Source: an uncultured Marvinbryantia sp.
GTDB lineage: Bacteria > Bacillota > Clostridia > Lachnospirales > Lachnospiraceae
DNA: 64,000 nucleotides
Direction: 5' to 3'
Assembly (NCBI GenBank): GCA_934408725.1
Contig: CAKRVB010000002.1
Coordinates: 67,000-130,999 of the forward strand
Position 1 is the stretch's first letter. Every line of letters begins with the position of its first letter. A program made the position numbers and the translations under genes. This document shows positions 37,674 through 48,550 of the stretch, in pieces. The notes beneath the pieces were generated by a model, which saw nothing but the letters and a program-made list of their open reading frames with translations, had not been told where the DNA came from and searched no databases.

Positions 37674-38774
37674 CTAAATTGCATTCGGAACTTCTATCGT
37701 AGTTACTGTACAATTTCCGTTTACATACTTAAAGTAGAATTTTGCTTCCTTTGTTGCAGAATTGGCATTGCCCTTTTCTGTCTCAGATGTGTTGGTCTCA
37801 GATTCCTGTGTTTCTGTCTCGGTCTCTGTTTCAGATTCACTCTCTGCTTCCTGTCCGTCAGCAGGTTCATAAGAGCAGGTATAAGAAAGTGTCATCTCCA
37901 TACCGATGTAACTTTCTTCTTCTTTTCCCGGATAATATACATCTCCAAAAGTCGGCTTAAAATCACTGAATGTAATACTCTTAACCTTCAATGTCTTATC
38001 CTGAAACAGGTTATCATGAATTGCTTTATACAGGTTGTCTTTATTTGCTGCCTGTGCAAACAGACTGCTTAAAGAACTGGCACCTTTTTCCTGCACTGCT
38101 GCAGTAAATAATTCATTGATCATTGTCTTGGCCATCTCAGTCATCTGAGTCTGTGCATTTTCCCCTGCTACCAGCTGATCACGCACATCCAGAACCGTAG
38201 TGGATGGATCAATCGTTGTCTCATAAGAGTCAAATGGGAGACCATTTACCTGCACTTTGCTGTCCTGTGCTTTCACACCGGTCAGTGCATAGCAGACAGC
38301 TCCCGGTGACAGATTCTCGTCTTCCTTTACAGAGGATGCATCTGGAGCCACACCATTTACCAGCACCTGGGAACCTGCCGGGGCAATCAGTTCCAGATCT
38401 ATGGTCTTTCCTGCTGCTTCACCATCTATTCCCCACTGGTCAAACAGTCCAAACCGCTTGCTGCTCTGCTGCAGCATATTAATGGTCTTGGTAACTTCCT
38501 TTCCATCTGCGGTATAAGTAAACTTATATTCCTGTACAAACTGATTATCATTATTCAGAGAGCGTGCCCCTGTCTCTACCTGATAATCAGAGACTCCGAT
38601 CACATTCTCCACATAACGCTTTGCCACATTCAGTGGGTTGCCATTCTTTGTACCATCGACAACAAAGGTAATCGCTGCTGCTACAATGATCACTGCAATG
38701 ATCCATGCTGCCAGCAGTGTATTTCTCTTTTTCCTTTGTCTCCATTTATATTGTTGATTTTCTTTCTCTGCCAT
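37674..38774 (-). CDS. Membrane-anchored extracellular protein of unknown function
   Basis: 366 residues: a short basic cytoplasmic start (RQRKKRN), one membrane helix (TLLAAWIIAVIIVAAAITFVV, about 18-40) and an exported remainder with repeated beta-rich segments (VLVNGVAPDASSV and VQVNGLPFDSYET resemble two copies of a small domain, as in TcaA-like proteins). An E/T/S-rich stretch near 318-345 precedes the C-terminal strand pair. I do not recognise the family. It lies 13 bases after the YARHG gene and before the amidase, suggesting a wall-related role. Confidence 0.8.
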   Translation of the reverse strand: MAEKENQQYKWRQRKKRNTLLAAWIIAVIIVAAAITFVVDGTKNGNPLNVAKRYVENVIGVSDYQVETGARSLNNDNQFVQEYKFTYTADGKEVTKTINMLQQSSKRFGLFDQWGIDGEAAGKTIDLELIAPAGSQVLVNGVAPDASSVKEDENLSPGAVCYALTGVKAQDSKVQVNGLPFDSYETTIDPSTTVLDVRDQLVAGENAQTQMTEMAKTMINELFTAAVQEKGASSLSSLFAQAANKDNLYKAIHDNLFQDKTLKVKSITFSDFKPTFGDVYYPGKEEESYIGMEMTLSYTCSYEPADGQEAESESETETETETQESETNTSETEKGNANSATKEAKFYFKYVNGNCTVTTIEVPNAI

Positions 38775-38787
38775 ACTACGTACCCTC

Positions 38788-39759
38788 CTAACTTCTCTGG
38801 TCTTCCAGCTTCAAAATGACATCCAGGTTTGCCCATTCATAGTCATTTAACATAGAATCCACATTGTCATACCGTGGTACATACCATGTCTTTGTTGCAA
38901 AATAATCAATCCATTTCTGTGTTTTAAAGATTCTTCCGTGACGGGCAAAGATCTCGTTTCTCAACTTTGCCAGATCCTCTGAAGACCAGCTGCTGAGTTC
39001 CTCTGCGGAAACGTAACGGGAATCCACATCATACATCATATAGCTTTCATCATAAGCTCCGGAATTACTTCCCGATGAACTGCCGCCTGAAGAACTTCCA
39101 CTGCCATCATCGATAGTAATACCAGAGGAACTTCCTCCGGATGAGCTGCTTCCGGATGAGCTGCTTCCAGATGAACTGCTTCCCGTGGAACTGCTTCCCG
39201 ATGAGCTACTTCCCGATCCGGTGCTGTGATAGCCATCGCCATCCCAGTAACCACCCTGTCCATCATAATATGCTCCATCAGCAGAATAATAACCGCCCCA
39301 CTGATCATGGTACAAACCATTGTCACCATAATAGCCGCCTTCGCTTTCATTATAGAACTTTCCATCTGCACTATAGTACTGGCTGGATGAAAAATCTGTA
39401 GATGCACCACTTCCTGTGGAAGATCCATCTCCCGTAGTGGAATCGCTCTGGGTACTGCCATCTGTGCTGTCTGTTCCCTGTTCACTTTCTCCGTTTTTAT
39501 CAGAATTCTTTTTATTTTTCTTATCAGAATCTGACTGCGGTTTTACCGTAAAAGAATCTTTGGTAGCCGCAAATTTTTCTACCGTCATCGGCAATTCAGT
39601 TTCTTTTTCATTTATTGCCACTTCGGAACCCTGGCTCTTGGATGCATCTGGATCTACTACGGATAAACCGGCGTTGGTCACAAATGCACTTCCACCTGCT
39701 GCAAGCACTGTCGCACCTGCTACTGCCAGGATGGTAGTTAATTTCCTCTTATTAGACAT
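38788..39759 (-). CDS. YARHG-domain surface protein
   Basis: 323 residues. An N-terminal membrane anchor or uncleaved signal (LTTILAVAGATVLAAGGSAFV) is followed by a charged S/D/K region, a tyrosine- and glycine-rich segment with repeated GGYYxxDGxYxD units (about 125-165), a Ser/Gly linker (about 170-225) and a C-terminal YARHG domain (about 240-320) with signature LAKLRNEIFARHGRIF and a conserved W-Y pair. YARHG domains are extracellular and thought to bind wall or peptide ligands. Envelope operon member. Confidence 0.87.
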   Translation of the reverse strand: MSNKRKLTTILAVAGATVLAAGGSAFVTNAGLSVVDPDASKSQGSEVAINEKETELPMTVEKFAATKDSFTVKPQSDSDKKNKKNSDKNGESEQGTDSTDGSTQSDSTTGDGSSTGSGASTDFSSSQYYSADGKFYNESEGGYYGDNGLYHDQWGGYYSADGAYYDGQGGYWDGDGYHSTGSGSSSSGSSSTGSSSSGSSSSGSSSSGGSSSGITIDDGSGSSSGGSSSGSNSGAYDESYMMYDVDSRYVSAEELSSWSSEDLAKLRNEIFARHGRIFKTQKWIDYFATKTWYVPRYDNVDSMLNDYEWANLDVILKLEDQRS

Positions 39760-39810
39760 TTTTCCTCACCTCTTGGTAAGGATCATAACACATACTGTTT
39801 CAATTGTCCA

Positions 39811-42372
39811 TTATTTCTCCTTCTTTCCAAGGAATAAAATTGCCAATAATGCCGTAAATACAACAATTCCAGGCACAATTACCCAGTTTTTCCCTGTGCT
39901 TTTTTCTGCCTCTTCTTCGCTTTTTTTGTCTGTCATATCCATCGCATCAGACTCCTCCTTTTCCTCTTTTTCTTCTGAAACAGATTCTTTTTTCTGTATT
40001 GTAATATCACTCTCTTTCTTTCGTTCAGGTACCTGCCCGGACTCTCCGATCCAGAATGGTATTTCTCCGGTATCTTTCTGATTTCCAGCTTTATCTACTG
40101 CCACAACCCGGAGAGTCTGCCAGTCCTGCGCTTTCTTTAATATGATTTCCTGCTCTTCCTGTGTATTTTCCCTTATCTTTTTCCCGTTCAGCCACACCGT
40201 CACTTCCTGCAATGCCAGATTGTCTCTGCACTCCAATACAGCCTTTCTCCCTGACATTTGATAAATACCCTCTGCTTCCACTCCTGTAAGTAAAATAAAT
40301 GGAGCACTTTTATCTACCGCAAATTCTATTTTCTGTTTTCCCATGCGATTATCCCCGGTATTCCAGGCCCGATCCTCGCTGGCACAGATCAGGTAATATC
40401 GTCCTTCTTCCTGAAAACAGGAATCTGATATTGTATAGCAATACTTTTTCCAGGTTCCGTCATTTCCCTCCTTCTTTACGGTATAATCCACTCCCCGTTT
40501 CAGCTGTCTGGTTTCTCCTTCATGTCCAAGCAGAATTCCAGATTCCGTCAGATAGTCTACATTTACCTCATAAATTTTAAGGCTGGCCGGACTGGCTACA
40601 TAGAACTGCTCCGTCTGTTCTCTGGTCACATCATCTATATAATACACAGAGCCAAATCTGTTCACCGAAAAACGTATTTCCCTGCTGCTGTGATTTCCGG
40701 CCAGATCTTCTGCCTCTGCCTTTAATGTATAGACATCATCCCATTCCCGTTTTTCTGGAAGATTTTCCATCTGCAAGGCCAGTTCTTCCAGACTTTCTCT
40801 GTCTGTCTTGTTCCACACGACTCTCCGCTCTCCATTTTGGAATCCGGTCAGAGTCAGCTTCAGGCTGTCTTTCTTCAAATTCCTATCTTTCATCACACAG
40901 ACGGGCGTCACTTTTCCATTATTCGCACTGCCGGCTGTGATCTGTTCAAACTGCAGCTCTGGTGCCATCCGATCCATCACAATTTCTCCACTGCACTGAT
41001 ATCGAACATTTCCTACCATATCCTCCAGCCGGATCCATACCCGGCAGCTCCCTTCCCGGTTCAGGAATAGCTGTGTTCCCTTCTTCCAGTTGCTCCGGCT
41101 CAGGTAAAGAGCTTCCCCGCTGATGGTCTTTTCCTCTTCAAAAGCTGCATATAGTTCCACACTTTTCACACCGCTTCCATACTCAGTCAGATCAGAAACT
41201 GCTATCTGCGAATCTCTGTTCAAATATTGTATCCCTTCTGCCGATTCTCGCTTTCCATTAAGCAGCAGCCCTGCCTGCGGTGCTTCTCTGTCTGTCCGCC
41301 AGGAAAAACTACGTATCTGGGATTGTGCGATGATTTCACCATTTTTATTCTTTCGTGCCAGGACAAACTCTGTGCTTCCGTCTTCCTGAATATTAGAAAC
41401 TATCTTGCCATCTGTAAATCCACTGTTTTTTTCTGGAAAGACCTGTAACTGTGCTCCAGACTTCACCCATAAAGTCCCTGCGGGATCAACCCACATATCT
41501 GATGGATCGGTACATCGTATTGTATAATCCAGAGTTCCGGTCACCGGAGCCTCTGAAAGAATTACATCTCCGCCTTCCACATTCTCTGTTTCTTCTATAT
41601 AGAATGTATAATTGCCGGTTGGATTGCCTGTTATACTTCCATCCGAATTCTTTTTCACCGTAACCGCATGCCGATAATGAATCGGTTTTCCCTTTTCATA
41701 CATGGGACTTTCTTTACACAGTATGCTTTCATCTATTTCCAGTTCCGGATAACAAAATTCCTCCGGCACGCCTCCATCAGGGCAGTCCTGCTCCAGAAAT
41801 CCGGTGACCTGTATCATCTCTTCCTCTTCAAAGATCAGATTATCCATCGCAGCATCCGAATAATAACTTTTTCTGGCATTACTAATGTGTATGGTAAGCG
41901 GTTTTGGCAAAATCTGTACTTCTAATACTTCCTGTGACGGTTCCTGAACTACCTCATATTGTTCACTGCCTGCTCCGGTCAATGTTGCGATCACTTCTAC
42001 TGGCCAGATTCCTGCATCCGCTTTCTGTGCTTTTCCCTCTATGGCAATCTGCATTCCTTCCTCAAGACCAGTCACCTGCGCTTCCACTGCAACCTGATCT
42101 GTCCCATCGTAGTATCGTTTTGGATCTGTTATTCGCACATTTGTCAGGATGATCTGATGTCTTTCTGTTTCCGTCTCAGTCTCCGTTTCCTGATCTGTAG
42201 TACTTTCGTCTTCCCATTCGCTTTTCTCTTCTTCTGATTCGATTTCTGTCATCCATTCCGATTCGCTCCATATCTGGCCTCCCCAGTCTGTCTGTGTTGC
42301 CCCAACCTGATCCACTGCCAGTACCAGCGATGCCCACATGCCAAATACCAAAACGGCTTCTATTTTCCTCAT
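39811..42372 (-). CDS. Large surface protein with Ig-like repeats and C-terminal anchor
   Basis: About 853 residues: signal peptide (IEAVLVFGMWASLVLAV), an acidic E/T linker (about 40-70), then several Ig-like beta-sandwich modules recognisable by recurring patterns such as SWRTDREAPQAGLLLNG, MDRMAPELQFEQIT and AVDKSAPFILLTGVE, and one hydrophobic helix followed by GKKEK at the C-terminus (no LPxTG). Probably adhesive or structural. I start at ATG 42372 behind GGAGG. It follows the kinase gene by 37 bases, so it may be a target or partner of the kinase. Confidence 0.82.
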   Translation of the reverse strand: MRKIEAVLVFGMWASLVLAVDQVGATQTDWGGQIWSESEWMTEIESEEEKSEWEDESTTDQETETETETERHQIILTNVRITDPKRYYDGTDQVAVEAQVTGLEEGMQIAIEGKAQKADAGIWPVEVIATLTGAGSEQYEVVQEPSQEVLEVQILPKPLTIHISNARKSYYSDAAMDNLIFEEEEMIQVTGFLEQDCPDGGVPEEFCYPELEIDESILCKESPMYEKGKPIHYRHAVTVKKNSDGSITGNPTGNYTFYIEETENVEGGDVILSEAPVTGTLDYTIRCTDPSDMWVDPAGTLWVKSGAQLQVFPEKNSGFTDGKIVSNIQEDGSTEFVLARKNKNGEIIAQSQIRSFSWRTDREAPQAGLLLNGKRESAEGIQYLNRDSQIAVSDLTEYGSGVKSVELYAAFEEEKTISGEALYLSRSNWKKGTQLFLNREGSCRVWIRLEDMVGNVRYQCSGEIVMDRMAPELQFEQITAGSANNGKVTPVCVMKDRNLKKDSLKLTLTGFQNGERRVVWNKTDRESLEELALQMENLPEKREWDDVYTLKAEAEDLAGNHSSREIRFSVNRFGSVYYIDDVTREQTEQFYVASPASLKIYEVNVDYLTESGILLGHEGETRQLKRGVDYTVKKEGNDGTWKKYCYTISDSCFQEEGRYYLICASEDRAWNTGDNRMGKQKIEFAVDKSAPFILLTGVEAEGIYQMSGRKAVLECRDNLALQEVTVWLNGKKIRENTQEEQEIILKKAQDWQTLRVVAVDKAGNQKDTGEIPFWIGESGQVPERKKESDITIQKKESVSEEKEEKEESDAMDMTDKKSEEEAEKSTGKNWVIVPGIVVFTALLAILFLGKKEK

Positions 42373-42409
42373 ACTTATCCTCCTCATTTCAAGTTTCTGT
42401 TACCTTGTA

Positions 42410-43966
42410 TCACATCTGATATACCCGCTTTATCATTTGTTGAATCTCACTGATATCCTGATCCAGTTCTTTTCCCAGTTCCTGCATACGCTTATGGCTG
42501 TTCTGGATCTGGCTTCGTTCTTTTTCTGCCTGTAGCAGTTTCTCTTCTAATTGTGCACTCTGTATGCCACATTCTCTCAATTCCACCATATAATGTTTCC
42601 AGGAAGATAGCATCTCCGACCAAAACATCAGCCTTGTCATCGTAATCTGGCCTTCACCGCAGGTAAGAAGCTGTTCGCAATCCTCCCAATAGTCTGAAAA
42701 TAACTGTTGTCCTTCTCCTGTTTCATCGTATTTTTTCCATTTCTCCCAGTATTCTCCCATCTTTTTATACAACTGGCTTTTTCTCCATAGTTCTGAGTCT
42801 GTTCCAGGCTCTTCCGGCAGCTGCGTTACTTCAGTGAACCATCTGGAAGCATATCGTTTTCCCTCCAGTCCGTTATAAAAATACCAGTAGGTAATTCCAC
42901 TTTCATAAGCCACCTCCTGCCAGTCTGCCAGGCTTTGCATTAAGCACTCTCTGCAGTTCGTTTTCCTGCCATCTGGTATCTGTTTCCACAATTTTCGATA
43001 ATACAGGTCTTCCTGTTCATCCATCTCCATATCCTGCTGAAACTGTTCCAGAAGTTTCAGATACCCTTCTTTTCGCTCCGGATATTTCATTACCAGCTGA
43101 ACCAAAGCTTGTTGCTGTTCTTCTTCACTTAACAGCCCGGCTGCCTCCAGCTCACTGTGATACTCCTGTTCTTTGCTATTCCACTGTAATGCACGGACTT
43201 CTTTTATCCCCATTCCGGTTAGCAGACTTCCTGTCAGAAAAAGCATGACTGCATAAAACCAACTTTGCAGACTCATTTTTTTCAATTCCTTTCCGGCTTT
43301 TTTGATGGAGATCCTCTTCTTTCCTTTGTCCATCAGCTTTAGTGCCAGCTGTCTTAATTTTCTGCTTCCACAGGCCTCCGCCAGCAATTGCATCAGTCTT
43401 CCGTAGCTATAGCCATCCCGTTCTTCCGGCTTCATCTTGGGCAGCTCGCTCTCCCCTCTTGTATACTCTTTTGTTCCGGTATATTTTCCGGCACTGCCTT
43501 GCCGAATCAAAGATCCCATATCCACCAGCACGATTTGCTCTCTTTGCAGCATCAGATTATCTGGCTTCAGATCCCCATAGGCAATCGGTGGGTTCTGACG
43601 ATGAAGATACTCCAGTATCTCTCCGATCTGCCTGCACCAGCATATCGCCATTTTTGGTATTATTTTCCCGCCATGTTCCATGTACTCCTGCAGATTGATA
43701 CCCTCTATATATTCTGACACAATCATCACGGTATCTTCTGTCTCCAGAATATCCACCACCTCTGGAAGCCCGGGGCAATGCAAAGTCTTCCATACTTCCA
43801 CGCTTTCTCTGGAAAAACAGACTCCTTCTTTTTTCACTTCTTTTATTGCATAAAAACGAAATAACGTCTCCTGAAAGGCCAGATATACACTGCCTTCCTG
43901 TCCTCTTCCCAGTAAACGCAGAATCTTGTATCTGTCGTCAATCCAGGTTCCTGGTTCCAGACCAAT
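42410..43966 (-). CDS. Membrane Ser/Thr protein kinase, non-ATG start likely
   Basis: Starting at the first ATG-like codon (GTG 43837) would remove the ATP loop. In-frame codons upstream to 43966 encode a full N-lobe: LLGRGQEGSVYLAF (Gly-loop, about 18-31) and YAIKE (Lys42). The C-lobe has YGDLKPDNL (catalytic Asp; HRD is replaced by YGD) and LVDMGSL in place of DFG. A membrane helix follows (WFYAVMLFLTGSLLTGMGI), then a helical extracellular region. The frame closes at TAA 43981-43979; between it and the Gly-loop the only possible starts are ATT 43966 or CTG 43960, both just after GGAAGGGGGG. About 518 residues. Alternatively the 5' end has been damaged. Confidence 0.78.
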   Translation of the reverse strand: MGLEPGTWIDDRYKILRLLGRGQEGSVYLAFQETLFRFYAIKEVKKEGVCFSRESVEVWKTLHCPGLPEVVDILETEDTVMIVSEYIEGINLQEYMEHGGKIIPKMAICWCRQIGEILEYLHRQNPPIAYGDLKPDNLMLQREQIVLVDMGSLIRQGSAGKYTGTKEYTRGESELPKMKPEERDGYSYGRLMQLLAEACGSRKLRQLALKLMDKGKKRISIKKAGKELKKMSLQSWFYAVMLFLTGSLLTGMGIKEVRALQWNSKEQEYHSELEAAGLLSEEEQQQALVQLVMKYPERKEGYLKLLEQFQQDMEMDEQEDLYYRKLWKQIPDGRKTNCRECLMQSLADWQEVAYESGITYWYFYNGLEGKRYASRWFTEVTQLPEEPGTDSELWRKSQLYKKMGEYWEKWKKYDETGEGQQLFSDYWEDCEQLLTCGEGQITMTRLMFWSEMLSSWKHYMVELRECGIQSAQLEEKLLQAEKERSQIQNSHKRMQELGKELDQDISEIQQMIKRVYQM

Positions 43967-43982
43967 CCCCCCTTCCGGTTAT

Positions 43983-44066
43983 TTACTTGTCGTATATGTG
44001 TCCAGAAACTCCTGAGTCCCCGCCTCTTCCATAAGCAGCAACCACTCTGAACGACATTTTCTTCAT
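43983..44066 (-). CDS. Possible 27-codon leader ORF before the kinase
   Basis: ATG 44066 to TAA 43985-43983 ends 16 bases before the kinase's ATT codon, a distance that would allow coupled re-initiation at GGAAGGGGGG. Another 17-codon ORF in the kinase frame ends at 43979. Neither has a strong ribosome site. Both could be chance. Confidence 0.25.
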   Translation of the reverse strand: MKKMSFRVVAAYGRGGDSGVSGHIYDK

Positions 44067-44121
44067 AGATGGAATCAATTGGCGAACGCCATGATATGAT
44101 TCACAGATTTGAATTGAGTTT

Positions 44122-44150
44122 ATTGTAATACAGGATGCAACATTTGTCCA
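44122..44150 (-). promoter_or_regulatory. Promoter of the kinase/envelope operon
   Basis: Minus-strand TGGACA (44150-44145), 17-base spacer, TACAAT (44127-44122). A perfect 10-bp inverted repeat overlaps its -35. Confidence 0.6.
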
Positions 44151-44164
44151 TTGTAAATGTTGCA
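44136..44164. promoter_or_regulatory. Operator-like inverted repeat at the kinase promoter
   Basis: TGCAACATTT (44136-44145) and AAATGTTGCA (44155-44164), spacer 9. The position over the -35 suggests a repressor site; the protein is unknown. Confidence 0.6.
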
Positions 44165-44204
44165 CAATTATTATTTTTGTATCAAATTGCTTTATTTTTT
44201 TCAT

Positions 44205-44232
44205 AAAAATCCCCGTGTCATACAACACGGGG
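44205..44232 (-). terminator. argS terminator
   Basis: Minus-strand CCCCGTGT / ACACGGGG stem with a 6-base loop followed by ATTTTTA, just after the argS stop codon. Confidence 0.88.
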
Positions 44233-44240
44233 AACAGTTT

Positions 44241-46007
44241 TTACATTCTCTCCGGTGCATCAAATCCCAGCACGCCGATGCAGCTTTCCAGCACATCGCG
44301 GGTCAGTACCAGTAATTTGATCCAGGATGCTTTCTGCTGTGCATCCTCTTCGGATAGGATCTTGGTCTCATGATAAAATCTGTTGAATGCATTGGACAGA
44401 TCATAAATATAAGAACAGATCTTATGTGGTGCCATTTCTTCAAATGCGCCTTCCATCACACTGTTGAACTTGCTCAGTTCCAGCATCAGTGCCTTTTCGC
44501 TGACATTAGCTGCCACACCAATCTGACCTGCCAGAATATCTTCGCCTGATGCCTGATATTTGTTCAGGATTGACTTGATACGTACGATGGTATACAAAAT
44601 ATAAGGTCCGGTATTTCCCTCAAAAGAGGTAAAACGATCAATATCAAATACATAATCCTTGGAAGCCTGGTTGGACAGATCACCATACTTGATAGCTGCC
44701 AGTCCCACAATTCTCGCCGTTTCCTTTGCCTCTTCCGGATCAATCTCATGGTTATCCATGATCTTCTGATACATTTCATCATTGATCTCTTTGATCAGAT
44801 TCTCCAGACGCATTACTCCACCGTCACGGGTCTTGAACGGCTTACCGTCCTTTCCGTTCATGGTGCCAAATCCCAGCCAGGACAACTTCGTATCATCACT
44901 TACCAGACCTGTCTTTCTGGCACAGCGGAATACCTGAATAAAATGCATCTCCTGACGCTTGTCAGTGACATACTGAATCTGATCTGGATGGTACAGCTTC
45001 ATACGTTCTACGATCGTAGCCAGGTCTGTGGTAGCATACAGGGATGCTCCATCTGACTTCACAATAATACAAGGTGGAATCTCCTTGGTGTCTGTATCTT
45101 CCTTGACATCTACGACATAGGCTCCCTGATCCTCATGGGCAAATCCGTCATCTTTCATCTTCTGAACCATGTCTGGGATATAAGGCTGTGCATCCGATTC
45201 TCCCTTCCACAGATCAAAAGATACATCCAGCTTACCATAGTTCTTCTTCAGGTCTGTTACAGAAACCTTCATAATGTGATCCCAAAGGGCACGATATCCA
45301 GGATTTCCAATCTGCAGCTGGCGTGTTGCTTCCAGTGCCTCTTCCTTATAACTTTCATCCTCTTTGGACTTCTTGCTGGCGGTCGGATAGATCTCTTCCA
45401 GATCACTGATGGTAAATGGCGCTTCTTCCGGATATTTTCCTGTATAATCATCCTGGAAATAGACCAGATCCGGCTGACGCTTCTGTAATTCCGTAATGAT
45501 CAGTCCCATCTGCAGACCCCAGTCTCCCAGGTGCACATCCCCGATGACTTTATGTCCCATGAAACGTCCCATTCTCTTTAAGCTTTCACCAATGATTGCA
45601 GAACGTAAATGTCCTACATGAAGCGGCTTAGCCACATTGGCTCCTCCGTAGTCGATCACGATGGTCTTAGGTTCTTTTGCCTTTTCCACAGACAGGTCTT
45701 CATCCGCCTGCATCTTACGCAGATAATCTGCCAGATATGCACCTGACAGTTTCATATTGATAAATCCCGGATTCACGGCTGTGACTTCCTCAAACATATT
45801 GCTTTCTGCCAGGTTCGCTACAACATCATTGGCAATCATAATCGGTGCTTTTTTATACTGCTTCGCAGCAGCCATGGCTCCGTTGCACTGGTACTCACAC
45901 AGGTCCGGGCGATTGGACAGGGACACTCTTGCAAGGGATGCATCATATCCGGCTTTTTCAAATGCCGGAACCAGCTCCTGGGCAATCAGATCTAACAGTT
46001 TTTTCAT
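44241..46007 (-). CDS. argS: Arginyl-tRNA synthetase
   Basis: Class I synthetase of 588 residues charging tRNA-Arg. It has an N-terminal Add-1 domain, GGANVAKPLHVGHLRSAIIGE (HIGH motif HVGH, near 130), the STD-like YATTDLATIVERM region, the FKTRDGGVMRLENL segment and a C-terminal DALR anticodon-binding domain (about 465-588). Own promoter and terminator. No T-box is visible in its short leader. Confidence 0.96.
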   Translation of the reverse strand: MKKLLDLIAQELVPAFEKAGYDASLARVSLSNRPDLCEYQCNGAMAAAKQYKKAPIMIANDVVANLAESNMFEEVTAVNPGFINMKLSGAYLADYLRKMQADEDLSVEKAKEPKTIVIDYGGANVAKPLHVGHLRSAIIGESLKRMGRFMGHKVIGDVHLGDWGLQMGLIITELQKRQPDLVYFQDDYTGKYPEEAPFTISDLEEIYPTASKKSKEDESYKEEALEATRQLQIGNPGYRALWDHIMKVSVTDLKKNYGKLDVSFDLWKGESDAQPYIPDMVQKMKDDGFAHEDQGAYVVDVKEDTDTKEIPPCIIVKSDGASLYATTDLATIVERMKLYHPDQIQYVTDKRQEMHFIQVFRCARKTGLVSDDTKLSWLGFGTMNGKDGKPFKTRDGGVMRLENLIKEINDEMYQKIMDNHEIDPEEAKETARIVGLAAIKYGDLSNQASKDYVFDIDRFTSFEGNTGPYILYTIVRIKSILNKYQASGEDILAGQIGVAANVSEKALMLELSKFNSVMEGAFEEMAPHKICSYIYDLSNAFNRFYHETKILSEEDAQQKASWIKLLVLTRDVLESCIGVLGFDAPERM

Positions 46008-46054
46008 CTCAACTTCCTCGTTTCTTACTTCTCAATTTACACGTATTCTTATTG

Positions 46055-46083
46055 ATTATACTGGTAAACGTGCGGATTTTCAA
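46055..46083 (-). promoter_or_regulatory. argS promoter
   Basis: Minus-strand TTGAAA (46083-46078), 17-base spacer, perfect TATAAT (46060-46055). It lies directly after the hairpin closing the GH51 gene. Confidence 0.78.
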
Positions 46084-46104
46084 TAGCCGTTTTTTTGTTA
46101 ACGG

Positions 46105-46107
<3 letters not shown>
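46084..46107 (-). terminator. Possible terminator of the GH51 gene
   Basis: Minus-strand TAGCCGTT / AACGGCTA stem overlaps the stop codon (46107-46105). The following bases (TTGAAAATC) are only partly T-rich. Confidence 0.45.
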
Positions 46108-47661
<1,554 letters not shown>

Positions 47662-47798
47662 TCAATCCGCTAATCTTCTTTCTCACAGTACTCTGTGATA
47701 CCATCAATGATATTATTCTTTGTTTTCAATTTCCTTTATCGTAGGCATCCTGCATTCTCCTTATCTCTTACTTTTGCATCAATGCACTTTTAATTTTA

Positions 47799-47846
47799 AA
47801 AGGCAGCAAATACCTGCCATTTATCATGTATGGTACTGCTGCCTTT
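47799..47846 (-). terminator. Probable terminator of the decayed transporter operon
   Basis: Minus-strand arms AAAGGCAGCA / TGCTGCCTTT with an inner TACC.../GGCA pairing, followed by TAAAATTAAAAG. It lies downstream of the permease fragment and upstream of the GH51 gene. Confidence 0.55.
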
Positions 47847-47942
47847 CTATTATCCGTCTATTACTTTTGATTATACTCCAAGCCTGATGTAATGTCTATT
47901 AGTATATCATATTCTCCTGTTTCCATTCTCTAATGCCATTCC

Positions 47943-48113
47943 TTACTCTTTCACTGCACCTGCAGTCATTCCACCTATAATTTTATTTGTCAGAAAAACA
48001 TATACAATGATAGTTGGTAAAATAGATATCATCATTGCCGCAAATGCATATCCATAATTTGCTTCAAATGCTGATAAAAACGATTTAATTGCTACCGTAA
48101 TGGTCTGAGATTT
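47943..48113 (-). pseudogene. C-terminal fragment of a sugar ABC permease (MalG type)
   Basis: On the minus strand an open stretch of about 57 codons ends in TAA 47945-47943. It reads like the end of a carbohydrate permease: YGYAFAAMMISILPTIIVY, a last membrane helix, then KIIGGMTAGAVKE. About 220 upstream residues are missing. The sequence breaks at about 48114-48120, where transposase-like sequence begins, so a deletion joined the two. Likely a remnant of arabinoside uptake genes beside GH51 (inference). Confidence 0.8.
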
Positions 48114-48118
48114 TGCAC

Positions 48119-48525
48119 TTTGACTTCAACAGCATCTGCCAGAGCTGAGAAACATCAACGATACTTCCTGGATACTCCTCATAATACAGTGGTTCAGAAT
48201 TATTGTGATCATAGGCAATCGAGTAGTTCAAGACAAGTTTTCCGTTTTCATCCTTCGGATGTCCGATCTCAACACACTCAAGATCACCTGCCTGACAGTT
48301 CTTGTTGGTCGAATCATAAGTGGTATAGATTTTTTCGCGATGATCTCATCCAGATGATACTCTGCAATGATCTTACGAATCACAATAAATACTCCGATTC
48401 TGAGGCAAGCACTCCGGTCAGCTGTTTTGCAGGTCTCTGGGAGTTCCGTCTCCGGAAAGATATTCTTTGGTATGGTATAATGCTTATCCGAATTGTATTT
48501 GCGGTCGTAAGCGTAATAAATATAG
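48119..48525 (-). pseudogene. Degenerate IS4/IS1634-type transposase fragment
   Basis: Two minus-strand pieces in different frames recall one transposase. Upstream (about 48335-48525) reads AYDRKYNSDKHYTIPKN... and ends LDEIIAKK; downstream (about 48120-48332) reads TTYDSTNKNCQAGDLECVE, GHPKDENGKLVLNYSIAYD and YYEEYPGSIVDVSQLW. The Asp in YDSTNKN is the probable first catalytic residue. There is an internal deletion or frameshift near 48333 and the C-terminal half is missing. Inactive. Confidence 0.8.
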
Positions 48526-48550
48526 GTTATTCCACGCCAACGTAAAAATC

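Noticed and set aside
47670..47748. Short stretch beginning MPTIKEI as a LacI-family relic
   Set aside because: Only about 26 codons with a frame change; too short to call a gene or pseudogene, so mentioned only in the decayed-locus finding.
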